From: Aquatica leii
Taxonomy: Eukaryota; Arthropoda; Insecta; Coleoptera; Lampyridae
Length of the DNA: 64,000 bases
Assembly: GCA_035610365.1 (NCBI GenBank)
Contig: CM069432.1
Location: 167,770,035 to 167,834,034, forward strand
Reading direction: 5' to 3'
Within the stretch, counting starts at the first letter, position 1, and each line of letters begins with the position of its first letter. The notes beneath the pieces were generated by a model that saw only the letters and a list, made by a program, of their open reading frames with translations, was not told the DNA's origin and ran no database searches. A program made the translations under genes and the position numbers. Positions 34,724-45,899 of this stretch are shown here, piece after piece.

Positions 34724-35690
34724 ACAGTATTGGCCATAAAATTAACTTTTTATTTTTTAGATTTTTTTTAAATGTGTAAGATATTTTTGGAATTTATTTT
34801 TATATCAATTTAAGTCAATTAGGTTTGATATAATAAACAATATAAACTATATAAAAAATATATAATCCATTTTGTTAATTGTTTCAAACAGAATTTGGTT
34901 TGGTAATAAAGATAGCAACTACAGCTTCTAACTTGTTCAAACTCGCATTTATATCATAAAGTATAAGATATCACAATAATTTAGTATAGTATTTTTTACT
35001 TTTACTTAAAATGGGTCGAAATAGAGCGAAGTGTGAAATTTCATTCTTAACAAGTATAAAAAGTTTTTTCCGAGAAAATTTTGGAGAAAATTGCTCTAGA
35101 AGACGGAAAAATTATTTCTTCGGAAACAGAACGAAGAAGATTAGTTACTGCAGGATTGATAAAAAATAATGTGAGGGTCAACTGGACAGTGGAACAATGA
35201 GAAAGAGTGGTATTCACTGATGAATCTAAATTTAATTTGTTTAATAGTGATGGTATACAGCATGTACGAAGACCTGCTGGTAAAAGATTTGATCCAAAGT
35301 ACATTGTATCAACAGTAAAACATGATGGAAACTTTTTCGGCATATGATAATGGGGCCATTTAATAGTATTGAAGGTCTCAAAAATACAAGTAAAAGATAC
35401 TTTTAAAAACATCATGGAACCATATGCCGAAGAATATATTTCTATTAAATACATTTTTCAACATCACAATGGTCCGAAGCATGCTTTGAAATCATAAGGT
35501 GCTATCTATGTTATGTCTAAGTTAAAATGTTTATAACAGGTTTAAAAAAGTTATCATTAAACTTATTGTCAATATTTTATAATAGAATAAAAGAAATAAC
35601 TACTAGTAACTTTTTTATAATTTGTTTTGTTCATTAAAATACCTGGAATTTTCAAAAGTTGCTATCTATATGGACAATACTGCATGTAAA
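34724..35690 (+). pseudogene. Tc1-like transposon with broken transposase
   Basis: Possible inverted ends ACAGTATTGGCCATA (about 34726) and GGACAATACTGCATGTA (about 35673) with TA flanks suggest a Tc1/mariner element of about 960 bases. Inside, VNWTVEQ, stop, ERVVFTDESKFNLFNSDG, IQHVRRPAGKRFDPKY, VSTVKHDGNFFGI, stops, then EPYAEEYISIKYIFQHHN and GPKHALKS. FTDES carries the first catalytic aspartate; the second, usually in QQDN or QHDN, reads QHHN. The N-terminal DNA-binding region is mostly gone. Confidence 0.8.
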
Positions 35691-35699
35691 ATATAATGC

Positions 35700-36240
35700 T
35701 GATTTTACTAAAATTAGTACTTTGCTTTTAACAATTTTATATTGAATTGACGAAAATAAACTAATTAATGTATACGAACGCAACGCTGACTGTTATCTCT
35801 TTCTTGTGTAGTCATAATCACTTATCTACATTTTGCAGGGTTCGTGTGCGTACGGTGACCGACACTCGAAATAGTTTGATTGAATTAGTTTGTTTGTTTT
35901 TTTCATCATTTTATGAAAAGAGGTTAGTTAAGTCGAATTCTAAGTATAATTTTTTGAAATAATGAAAATTGAACATTGAATACTTGATAAACTGTTGATT
36001 TATGACTTGCATGTTCCTCTTATGTTTATTATTTTTTAGAAAAACATTTTATGTTTTTAATGTGATATAATTTTTTTCATTTCAATTTAAAATCATTATT
36101 TGCAGTTCCAAAATTTTAACTTTGTGTACTGTAACTTCTTTATGCTTTTTGTAAAAACGCTGGTTTTAAATTGAAGAACATTTAGATTAGAAAACAAACT
36201 TTTCCGATAAACAAAAGAACTCCATAAATTTTACTTTGTC
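35700..36240. other. AT-rich spacer
   Basis: Nothing recognised; the plus frame at 35768 has no domain. Confidence 0.45.
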
Positions 36241-36340
36241 CAGAGCGCTAAATATGTAGCTACGCCACTATGTCGAGATACATAACATCATCTAAGCCTT
36301 TGCAATCATTATCGCTTTACAACGGAAGCGCGAAATCTCA
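36240..36340 (+). repeat. Left piece of low-copy repeat, split by hAT
   Basis: TTTGCAATCATTATCGCTTTAC at 36300-36321 matches 39227-39250. The rest of this copy resumes at about 37880 beyond the hAT remnant. Confidence 0.6.
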
Positions 36341-36359
36341 TAGTACGCATAAGGGTATT

Positions 36360-37856
36360 TAGAATCGATTGCGCCCTAGGCCGTGTCTGATATGGCGCCT
36401 TGTTGCCATGATTAGAAATTAAATATCTCATATATGAATATTAAAAATATATTATTTTGAGATTTAGTAATTCCAAAATGCGGTACTAAAATTTTTCTGT
36501 CTAGAAAAAGATTCTTTTTCATTTACTGTTGAGTACTGGCTAAAGTTTTCGAATTTTTCTTCCTATTGAAAAAATTGTTTATCTTTTATATCTTTGAAGA
36601 AAACAAGTCTCTTGGACAACGATGATAAATCAACTTGTTTCTTACTAGCAGCATTGAAACGATCTAAAATTACCTTTCAAACAATGACTAAAATTGCTGT
36701 TTCCAAATATGTTTTGCAGTCCAACAACTTCAGGTATTTGATTTTTTTCCTGTATTTTCTGGAATAAAGCCCACTCTTTTTCTAAAGCATAAAATGCATC
36801 ATTTTAAGCAGACCAACAATTTATAAAAAACCCTTAACCTTTAGACTTGTACGTTACATCAAAATCTCTCAACGATGTGTAGATATAGTGAAAAAATTAT
36901 ATAGTTTGCAAAGTACTAAAAAAATTAGCTGCGTCAGATACCGATTTAGCTACACAAGTCTTTAGTAAATTTAAGAAATGTGCAGCGCAAGGAACGTAAT
37001 CTGTCTAAGAATTAATTGTTTTAATTCGTGTCTAAAGTCCTGCATATACACCTGACATATTGCTAGCATTGTCATAAGATTCACCACAAGAGTGCTTTAT
37101 CTCAAGACCATTTCTTTAAAAAGCATTTCAAATAGCGTGCTCAATATCTTTAGCTTTATGACCACTATTTGGTATAATTTAAAACCTCTCTACTATTTCA
37201 CCATTTTTACGTATATACCTAATAACAATGGTAACCAAAATACTTAACGTTTTTAACTTCAGTAGAAATTTGTTGTAATACTTTATTACACTTCCAGAGT
37301 GCACTTAATATTTTAAATGTTTAGGTAAAGATGGACCGAATTCAGCAAGAAAATCTATAATTTCTAAAAAATTACCGGAATTGTGTAATTTTTTCTGAAT
37401 GTGATTGGAATGGCAGTATTTTTTTTCAACACAAAATTTCTTCATCGAGCTGTTGTATCATAAGTTTATCAGCACGTATTTGAGTTTAAAATGACTAACA
37501 TTAGTTTTATGAAAATCAGAATTTTTATTACTTTCCATGCGTATTATTGAGTATTTCTAGTCACGAGACGTTCACCAGTGAAAACATTTGATTTCTCTAT
37601 TTTTGCCGAGTAATAAACATAGAGCACATAATACAGGTTTTTTAGTATCTGAATAAATTAACCTAACCTAAAATAAATTTTTGTAACAAAACCTTCTACC
37701 ATTGTAAACATTCCTGGAATATTTAAAATCATTTTGTATTTATATATAATACTACATTATGTTTACAACGATGAAATCTGTTCCATAGCGAAGCATTGCT
37801 AGAGTTTTGTCGCCCTAGGCCCGGGTTCACGGGCCTAAGCGTAAATTCACCACTGA
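36360..37856 (-). pseudogene. hAT-family (ZMYM-like) transposon remnant
   Basis: Minus strand: VTIVIRYIRKNGEIVERF, NSGHKAKDIEHAI, EIKHSCGESYDNASNMSG (the DNAxNM block with a catalytic aspartate), VYAGL, TRIKTIN, DYVPCAAHFLNLLKTCVAKS, VSDAANFF, TLQTIYNFFTISTHR. Many stops interrupt it. The right end CGTAAATTCACCACTG at 37841-37856 is a hAT-type terminus (CAGTGGTG on the minus strand). GGGCCTAGGGCG-type blocks occur inside the right end and at the left (GCGCCCTAGGCC near 36372). It interrupts the low-copy repeat at 36240-38280. Confidence 0.8.
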
Positions 37857-37879
37857 TAATCCCGGTTTGCTGACTTTTT

Positions 37880-38280
37880 CGAAGCAAAATTACGCGGCTT
37901 GGTAGCGTGCACTTAATTCATTGAACTTTTTTTCTTTACCTAATTTTAACTTTTGCTCAACTTACGATTATTGTTTTTATTTATTTATATGACGACATAT
38001 TATAAGGAAACTAAATTATGTTGCTATTTGTACTTTTTTGGTTAAAAAGCAGCGATTACTCAAGAAGTTAAAAAAGAAGTGTAAATTAAACAGTAGAAAT
38101 GAAAAAAATTATATAGGAAATAAAACAAACGTAAATTACAAAGAATATACAATACAACGAGCAAAAGTAATGTCACCTGAGCTCCCCTTGTTAGAGGTCC
38201 CGATTTTTTTTGGTGAAACAAGATCTAATATAAAAACTTTTGACGCAAAAATTTAATCAAAAGGAGATTTACTTTTCGAT
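37880..38280 (+). repeat. Low-copy repeat, copy 1 (right piece)
   Basis: Matches 39285-39600 in order: ACGCGG, GGCGTGCACT-like, CAACTTACGATTA, TTTTTATTTATTTA, TGACGACATATTATAA, then the lysine-rich frame described separately. Confidence 0.75.
38038..38256 (+). pseudogene. Lysine-rich protein fragment, copy 1
   Basis: The plus frame reads LLKKLKKKCKLNSRNEKNYI then GNKTNVNYKEYTIQR and continues LPLLEVPIFFGETRSN to a stop. The second copy at 39467-39590 reads in the same frame MSQELKKKRKLRIANKKNIG and SKTTINYEEYKRQR. Frame and spacing survive while many bases differ, which suggests this was the N-terminus of a transposable-element protein. I do not recognise the family. Confidence 0.5.
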
Positions 38281-38514
38281 TGATTTAGTTTCATAAAAGT
38301 GGATTCAAATATTGAAACACAGTATATATACGAGCTTATCTGAAAGTGATTTCAAAAAGTACGGTAAGGCAATAATGCATTTTTATAGGCGGTTTCACCT
38401 TTATCCTAAATTATTTTCGTCAAACGAAATCATAACTAAGTACCTCTGTAAATTTATTTTCATTTGCATATCTCTGTTTAACACTTGGTAATTTGCTAAC
38501 ATTTCTTTCTAGTT

Positions 38515-39150
38515 AGATTATGTTTATGACACAAAATAAGCAGTAATAAACTTAAGATAAACAGCTAACACTATGCGATGAATTGGCAATGTCGAAATAA
38601 AAATATTTTTGATCATTTTAAGACATCCTGCTTTTTAATATTCCAACAATTTTATTTAAAAAGATATAAACTTAAACATGATTTCTTATTTTACATGAAA
38701 AGTATTTGTATTGCGAATTACAAAAAATTATTGATTATTAATTTGTCTTTATATGCAATAAATACGTTCATATGATTGTAAGTACACAAAAATATGTTTA
38801 ATTTAATTTTTTTACTTTTTCCTTTAAAAGAGCAGAGGTAATAAAATTATGAATAATCAAATTGTTTATACAATCAGCACGTAGGTACTATAATGGTATG
38901 CATACGGCCGTCAAATTGTTCTCCGAATCAACTTCGTTACAACTAGAGAAGATAACTTTTACATATATAATAAAATAATCTCACACTACAAAAAATGCAC
39001 TTTTTAAATTGTTACAAAATTTGCGGTTCTTGTCTACGTCTTACATATTTATTGGCATGAAAAATTCGAATTTTCGATAAGTTTGTTTTGGTGCATCTTG
39101 AGATTCGAGTTATCGAGATTTGACTATGTTCATTTTAAATTTTAATAAAA
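38515..39150 (+). repeat. Dispersed repeat, copy 2
   Basis: Counterpart of 32930-33600. The plus frame at 38578-38775 is not shared with copy 1 and looks accidental. Confidence 0.7.
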
Positions 39151-39189
39151 AAATGATGAATATTATGATTATAAAATGCATAAGTAAAT

Positions 39190-39600
39190 TCGAATATAAA
39201 ACACGTGGACACAGCATGATTTAAGCATTTGCAATCGTTATCGCTTTACAAGGAATCCTCCGAGCAAGGTTTCTTTACCGTCATCTAAACCACGCGGCCT
39301 GATGGCGTGCACTCGATTAATTGTACTTTTTTTTCATAATTTTAAGTTGTGGCCCTCAACTTACGATTAACGTTTTTATTTATTTACATGACGACATATT
39401 ATAAATAAACTAAAAGATATTGCTATTTATATCGCCTTACCAAGAAAAACAAAAAAAAACAAAACGATGAGTCAAGAATTAAAAAAGAAGCGCAAATTAA
39501 GAATAGCAAATAAGAAAAATATAGGAAGTAAAACAACCATAAATTACGAAGAATATAAAAGACAACGACTAGCGTGCAAATCAATAAGGTCATATTTGCA
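39190..39600 (+). repeat. Low-copy repeat, copy 2 (uninterrupted)
   Basis: Shows the pre-insertion arrangement of 36240-36340 plus 37880-38240: TTTGCAATCGTTATCGC, then the CACGCGGCC/GGCGTGCACT region, the TGACGACATATTATAA block and the ATG at 39467. Confidence 0.7.
39467..39590 (+). pseudogene. Lysine-rich protein fragment, copy 2
   Basis: Starts MSQELKKKRKLRIANKK, continues NIGSKTTINYEEYKRQR and LACKSIR, then becomes unreadable. See copy 1 at 38038. This copy has a clear ATG, preceded by an A-rich leader. Confidence 0.5.
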
Positions 39601-39659
39601 TTTTTTTTTTGAGCAAAAGTGATTTTCATGTAGCAGGGTATTTTTTTTGTAAAACTGCA

Positions 39660-40255
39660 TTAAGTGATATGTGGGTATAAAGTGAAGTAAATACTTGACT
39701 TGTGTTTTTCAACTACAAATGTTTGTCATTCAGTCAGAAAAATGTAGATACGACTTTTCTCCTTTCTGATAAATAACTACTTAAGAAATTCCTTACTATG
39801 AAATAAAGAATAATATTAATAGAATCAAAATTGATGTAACCTTAAAACGTTTTTTAAATTATTCATGTATGTAATTTAATGTAAATAAAAGTTTCTCAAA
39901 ACAGCGAGTTATTAGAAAAACGAATTAAGAAAAAGTTTCTTATAAAATTCAAGTAATAAGGGCAAAATATTTTACTATTGATAATTAAAATTACTTTTTT
40001 GCTAGGTGCATAATTTTTTGTGTTGTGTGTAGTTATGCAGTTACCTTATTAGCAATACAATATACAATATCTTGTATTTTTGTGAGTTTCCGAAAAGACT
40101 AAAAAAAATATTTTATTCCAAATTTCCTTATTGATTTTTGTATATACATATGTACCTACTAGCGCGCCGTAAATTATATTGCTAGTAAACTTTCCCGTGT
40201 AGAACTGAAAATCTTTGAGGTTGCTACAATCTCCGTTCATATTACATTAATTATT
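39660..40255. other. AT-rich spacer
   Basis: Nothing recognised. Confidence 0.5.
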
Positions 40256-40259
40256 AAAA

Positions 40260-40444
40260 ATTTATATGCAGCGACATCTGCCACACATATATGGTGTTAC
40301 ACAACCGCCGCTAGATGTGGCTGTAATCGTAAGCTCGTACTCATTAGGAAATAGCAGCACACTATGAGGATATCCTCGTAGTCTGAAGCGTAGCTTCATA
40401 GTTATACGCGATACAAATGAAAGTATCCTCGTAGTAGCGTCTCT

Positions 40445-40448
<4 letters not shown>
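40260..40448. repeat. (AT)n-anchored module 4, left side
   Basis: Contains GCAGCGACATCTGCC, CCGCCGCTAGATGTGG, GATATCCTCGTAGTCTGAAG and GTATCCTCGTAGTAGCGTC, ending at the (AT)n. Two CCTCGTAGT words are 60-70 bases apart. Confidence 0.5.

Positions 40449-40480
<32 letters not shown>
40449..40480. repeat. (AT)16 microsatellite
   Basis: Flanked on both sides by module sequence. Confidence 0.97.
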
Positions 40481-40483
<3 letters not shown>

Positions 40484-40770
40484 CTTTTGTAACCTGTTTG
40501 CCTCCACACATTAAACAGGCGTCCATAGCTCCACCCTTAGCAATAGTCGTAAATTAGTTATTTTTGAGCTAAATACTTATCGTCGTTTTGTCAATAGAGG
40601 TTCACTTACAGGGGTAACATATTATTAAGTTTTAAATATATATCATTTAGTATAGTACACGTTCGCGTTAGCCTCCGTAACTAGATAGTATGTTTCTACC
40701 TCCGTGTATGTATTTTTGTTACATAGCACGAACGAGTCTGCCTCCAACGATGTTGTCAAGTTTGTAAGAT
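40481..40770. repeat. (AT)n-anchored module 4, right side
   Basis: TTTGCCTCCACAC, CAGGCGTCCATAGC, TTAGCCTCCGTAACTAG, CTACCTCCGTGTATG and CTGCCTCCAACGATGTTGTC occur in order. The last, with GTTGTCAAG, mirrors GTGTTGTCAAGATTATGGAG at the outer end of module 5. Confidence 0.5.
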
Positions 40771-42160
40771 ACTTCTAAGAAGTAACCTGATAAGTTTAAT
40801 TAAGTCAGCGAATATTTTATATTTTATCCCAAACTATAATATGCAGTCATTTTGGTCTGTTATTGTAAAGAGTGAAGTTGATTAGTGATAATGACAATGT
40901 TTGCAAATATGAAACCGTTTAAAAATAAGATTCCTTTGTCACGAGGAAAACTGCTAGTAAATCTTGTTAATAGCAATAAACATGATAGAAAGTAATTTTT
41001 TTATTAAAAAGCACTAGAACTAAACAATACCAAGTGATAATTAAAGTAAGAACTCAACATAGTTTATTATAGTCGTCTAAAAGATTCAAAATTCTTTAAT
41101 ATTATTGTTTGCAGTAATTTTTTCAAATTTAAATGACGAACAGAACTGGAATTTATTTAATTATACAATTTTAATTATCATAAGATTTCTAATTCACATG
41201 GAAATAACACAACTTCCACGCTGCATGTACATTTAAGTATTAATAAAGAGTATTAAACTACAAAATTGCTATTTCCAATATTATCAATTTCATTTACTAT
41301 TTCTACTACTATTATTTAGGAAGTTAATATATTGTATTGTGTATCATACTTTTTTGTAATTTTAGCAGTTAAATCTAAAAGCTAAATCGTTCGTTTAATA
41401 GTAAAAGTATTTGCTGCGTTACTCTATTTAGGTGAGCGTCATAAAAAACACTAAAAATAGTAATACAACAAATTTAATTTAACAAAAAAATTTAACTTTT
41501 TAATAGTAACTATTTTTGTGCGACAAATTTGTTTGTTTATATATTTTTATAAATTAAAAAGCATTAAAAAATAAGTTTTCTTATAATAAACATCACAATT
41601 TTTAGCACAAAAAATACGTTAATTTATAAAGGGTTCTTAGACAGACACACACGCTACATTTATCTATCTTTGAAAAAAATTATTATTTTTAAGAAGTTTA
41701 ATACAATTAGTCTTACAGAAAATTTTTAAATAACGATTGTGCAATTGTGTTTTTTTGTTTTGAGTACAATGTTTACAATGAAGCTTTTACATTACAGGGC
41801 ATCTTTGGCAAAAAAAATAAACAGTTAATAATATTTTGAGTTTTTTTTTTCTAATTTAAAATTGAAAACTCGCTAAGGAGAATATCTTACTTTTTAAAAT
41901 AATATTCAAAAGAAATGTGGTGTTTTATTACCATGTCTTTCTTAGTTTGCTTTCTTGTTTATTTGTTTGATTGTCCGCAAAATTTCAAATTTTGTAATAG
42001 ATATTTTGACCACTTCTACTGCATTAATCAAGCTAGAATTTTTTGGACATTATCGATGACAATACAATATTCAAGTATCAAAAAATATAAAACTCTTGCC
42101 ATAGCTTGAAGATTTCTGATCTACGACAGTTGTGTAAGCTATGCAAGTCGGGCAGGTTTT
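40770..42160. other. AT-rich spacer
   Basis: Nothing recognised; the plus frame at 41915-42109 has no domain. Confidence 0.45.
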
Positions 42161-42164
42161 TAAA

Positions 42165-42376
42165 TTATAATAAAAGTTTTTTAAAAAAGCACGTTTTTGT
42201 TGTGGACTAAAAAGTAGAAAACAACTTTTCTTAATCTGTAAACGTAGGCGCATTTATAAGAACTTATATAATTTAAGAAAATACATCTAAATGCGTCCAC
42301 GCTTTAAGTTAAAGAAAAGTTATTTTCTACTTTTTAGTACACAAAAAAACGTGCTTTTTTAAAAAAACTTTTTATA
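42165..42376. mobile_element. 212-bp foldback element
   Basis: Arms 42165-42262 and 42280-42376 are reverse complements with few mismatches (AAAAAAGCACGTTTTT, GGACTAAAAAGTAGAAAA, ACTTTTCTT, GGCGCATTTA/GGACGCATTTA). Almost the whole element is stem. No hammerhead-like core and no coding capacity. Confidence 0.85.
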
Positions 42377-42384
42377 AAGTGTTT

Positions 42385-43080
42385 ATTTCGATTTTTTAGT
42401 TAGTGTTCTTACAGTTTCACCTCCAATTTGAAATTCTTCTTCTGTCTTTTTCGGTTATAGTAAGACACCTTAATTTAGAATCTTCTTTGTAGCTGCAAAG
42501 ACATCTATATTTCAGCTTTTTTTCTATTTTTTTCTTTTGGTATACTCGTCTCCTTTCTCTAGCAGATGTTTGTTTGGTACCTAATGTCGTTTACGGTGTT
42601 ATTTAATTTGTCAAATTCCTTTTTATTTCTTTGTTGGTTTGTTTTTGTACAGTATTATCATTCCTGTAATCGCTATAATAGTATAGTACCTACGTATAAT
42701 GATTCCTATATTATATTTACTAAACATAAACACACAGAGCTAGCAAAATCACACAATAAATAAAACACGTGTGCATTCATACTAGCATACTACATAAATA
42801 GATATCAAGTACGCGTCTTGTAATTTACAAGTGTTCCACTCTAGAAATACCACCTTTTCTATTGCATATTAAAACTTAAAAAATGGCCAAGAAATGCTAG
42901 GTTCACAACAAGTGTACTTTAATAACCAGACAACAAATGAGTAAAATGATCACAATTTGGACCCAAAATAGAGTTACACAGGTTTACAAAAAATACTATC
43001 TGAAAATTATAAAAGCATCTTTTATAACCTTTAGTAAAAAACGTTACTGTTCTTGTTACTGAATATTTCAATAACTTTGT
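42385..43080. other. AT-rich spacer
   Basis: Nothing recognised. Confidence 0.45.
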
Positions 43081-43324
43081 TTTATTTAGGATGTAACGAA
43101 TCTGTCACGAGTGAGGAGGAATTAACAACAGAGAGCAACTAAACTAATTTAATGGCAAAAAAAATTAACAAACTTTGGTAAATTGAATTCTTATTTTATT
43201 TTTTTCTTAATTCCGTAACCTACAATAGTTTATATTGAACAAAATTTATATTAAAAACTAATAATAAACTTGAAGTTTATAGAACGTTTTTACATGTTCT
43301 AATAACGTTTATATTCTTTTATAG

Positions 43325-44645
43325 GAATGGGCAAACTCCAATGATTTTAACCTTAAAGCTGCCAATAAAAATATAATTACAAATGAATTAGAAGCAACAG
43401 TTTTATCTAACACAATCAAACCTATCAATACAATTGATACAACCTTTAAGAAAGAACGTTTTAAAATTAATCCAGAAAATGCAACGTTTAATGATGATGA
43501 AACATGTAAAGCTAATGAAAAAAAAAATTAATAGTGAACTAAATACAAAAAAAAATAGAAAACGAAACTCAATCTGCAAATACCATAATTAATTCTAAAA
43601 CGACTACAACCTCAAATTTTTGTTAGATGATAGTAATTCTGAACCGTCAATCTATCAATATTCTTCTTCTTCGTATGTTCCTTCTACTACCTTTAGTGAT
43701 CGTAGCAGTAATTATTCAGAACCAGATAAAAAATTAAAACATAGAACGATTTGCAAGTTGTGTAAAAATAACGTAACTAACTTTGAAAGACATTAAGATC
43801 AGACACAGTAACAAACCAGAGGTGATTGAATTGTTAGGTTTCTCAAAATCTTCAAAAGAAGGAAAAGCAGAGCGAAGAAAAATTATCGCTTTATTACGAT
43901 ATGAAGCACAATTTAGAAAATTTGTTGAAACCGGAAATTCTAATAAACTACCTTGCATTTATTGCAAGAGGTTAGTTAAAGCATCATATTTAAGACGCCA
44001 TTATAAAGTATGCGTAGTCAAACCAATAAATAAATCAAATCAAAAGATTCAGCATCAAGCTCAATCACAAACCTTATTGGCTTGTGCTGCAGATACGGAA
44101 AATACAGCTGAATTGAAAAATGAAGTTTTTCTAAGAATAAGGGCTGACGACATTGCATTAATTGCCAAAAAAGATGATCTTATACGATGTTATGGTGAAA
44201 ATTATTTAAAACGACATAAACGCGCACAAATTGTTGTTCCATGTTGTAATAAAATAAGAGAATGTGCAAAACTTTTAAAAGAAACGCGTCGTCGAAAAAA
44301 TAACAACAAGTTGACGTTTTTTGACATTATAAATACTTGTTATTATGACATCATTGTTGCTAGTGCAAAGACTATCAGCCGTTACGATGATACTTTAAAA
44401 GAATACTTGGCTCCTAGCTTAGCCATACATTTAGGTACTACACTAAAACAAATAAGCGATCTATGCAGTCATTTGATTTTAAAAAATATCGTCTCAAAAC
44501 ACTTTCGAAAGCATATTCAACAAAAGATACCTCCAAAAAAAAGGAATGTTTAAGTTTGATTCAGCAATATAAAACTATATTTGATAATCTGGATTTGGTA
44601 AAGACCAAAACCTTTGTTTATAATATTTATAAAAATAATGATTAA
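43325..44645 (+). pseudogene. Two-zinc-finger recombinase-family gene, N-terminal part, broken
   Basis: The longest open frame here is 256 codons (43783-44553). A preceding stretch after the splice-acceptor-like TTCTTTTATAG (43324) reads EWANSNDFNLKAANKN, then after stops DDSNSEPSIYQYSSSSY, KLKHRTICKLCKNNVTNFERH and a stop. The main frame gives HSNKPEVIELLGFSKSSKEG, KIIALLRYEAQFRKF, LPCIYCKRLVKASYLRRHYK (a CxxC...HxxxC finger), RIRADDIALIAKKDDLIRCY, GENYLKRHKRAQIVV, ECAKLLKETRRRK, APSLAIHLGTTLKQISDL. This matches the plan of an uncharacterised invertebrate family that I recall being linked to tyrosine recombinases. A frameshift near 44540 and early loss of the C-terminal half make it a pseudogene. 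Possible acceptor sites suggest it once had introns. Confidence 0.65.
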
Positions 44646-44649
44646 TATT

Positions 44650-45140
44650 TAATTTAGCAATTGCATTATATTTTAAAAATTTTGTTACTGAAGTCGTTTT
44701 TTTATTATAAAAACTAATAAAACTTAAACGATGCTATTGATATTTTCTTTGTGTTTTTTTGCATATCGTATATGTATACTAATACAATGTTTTTAAATAA
44801 AAATAATAATTGACATAACTCAAAAAGCCGCAAGTATACTGCAGTATGTATTTAATTTTTTAAAACTACTGCAGATAAAGCGCAATTATTGTTTTTATTA
44901 AAGAATTCGATACAAATGATACAAAACATTCGTTTTTTGAAGCTTAAAATATTTCTTAAAAAACGTGGGATAATAACTGTTAATCAAAGTACTTTTAAAT
45001 AGATATAAAAACGTTCAATCGTTTTATTTTTGTCTTAGTTGTTTTTGCAGCTTATATAGTTTATAAACCAACTTCTTAAATAATTGAATGTAATTTCTAA
45101 AAAAAATAGTATCCTTACCTTTAAAATAGTGTTCAAATAT
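44650..45140. other. AT-rich spacer
   Basis: Nothing recognised. Confidence 0.5.
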
Positions 45141-45473
45141 AAGTAACAGTGTTGTCAAGATTATGGAGGCAAACAGGTCCACTGTATGTGTTTATACAAA
45201 CGGAGTCAAACCCTACCGCTAAATTTAGCAACTTGTATAAGTGTGTATAAAGCAGCGCTCGTAGCGGTAATCGTTAAAACTAAAATGTATATAACAATAT
45301 GTGTAGCTGTCGAGTTTTTCACCGGCTAATATTTATACAGAACTGATGGTAGGGGTATTCTTGTTCCAAATAACATGGTAAACGTGTTCGACTCTAAAAT
45401 CGGAGTCTGAGGCGTCAAATCGGAGTCAACATCGGACGCTATGTGTAGCGTATGGAGGCGTATCAGTACTATT

Positions 45474-45476
<3 letters not shown>
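45140..45476. repeat. (AT)n-anchored module 5
   Basis: Starts CAGTGTTGTCAAGATTATGG, has GGAGGCAAACAGG, CGGAGTCAAACC, AAATCGGAGTCTGAGGCGTC, AAATCGGAGTCAACATCGG and TATGGAGGCGTATC, and ends at the (AT)n. Same layout as module 2: variable interior, GGAGGC word next to the (AT)n. Confidence 0.5.

Positions 45477-45519
<43 letters not shown>
45477..45519. repeat. (AT)21 microsatellite
   Basis: Adjoins module 5. Confidence 0.97.
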
Positions 45520-45524
<5 letters not shown>

Positions 45525-45899
45525 TTTCACATTTAATATTTTATTTGTCAGAATTAATTTTACAATTATAATGAATTTGTAAGAATTATATCCAAATATG
45601 TTCAAAAAAGCTCAAAAAAATTAAATCATTGTTATCATCTAAAGCTAAACAAAAATTTGAAGAAAAATCATTGTTTTTAAGAGCGTAATAAGATTCATAA
45701 CGCCCTTGCATTGTGTCCCAGTTATTATGTATATGTTTACGTATATCGTATCCTAGGCGGTATGAGTAAATTATAACAAAGTGAAAAATAAGAATATAAA
45801 GTTCCTTCACGAAATAATTTTTCAATTTTTTTATTTTGAAAGTTGCAAAAAAATTACCGCTTTGCAGCATCTTTTTTGGAAGTTCATTTTCATTTTGTG

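Noticed and set aside
35047-35454. 135-codon minus-strand frame
   Set aside because: It is the antisense of the Tc1-like transposase on the plus strand.
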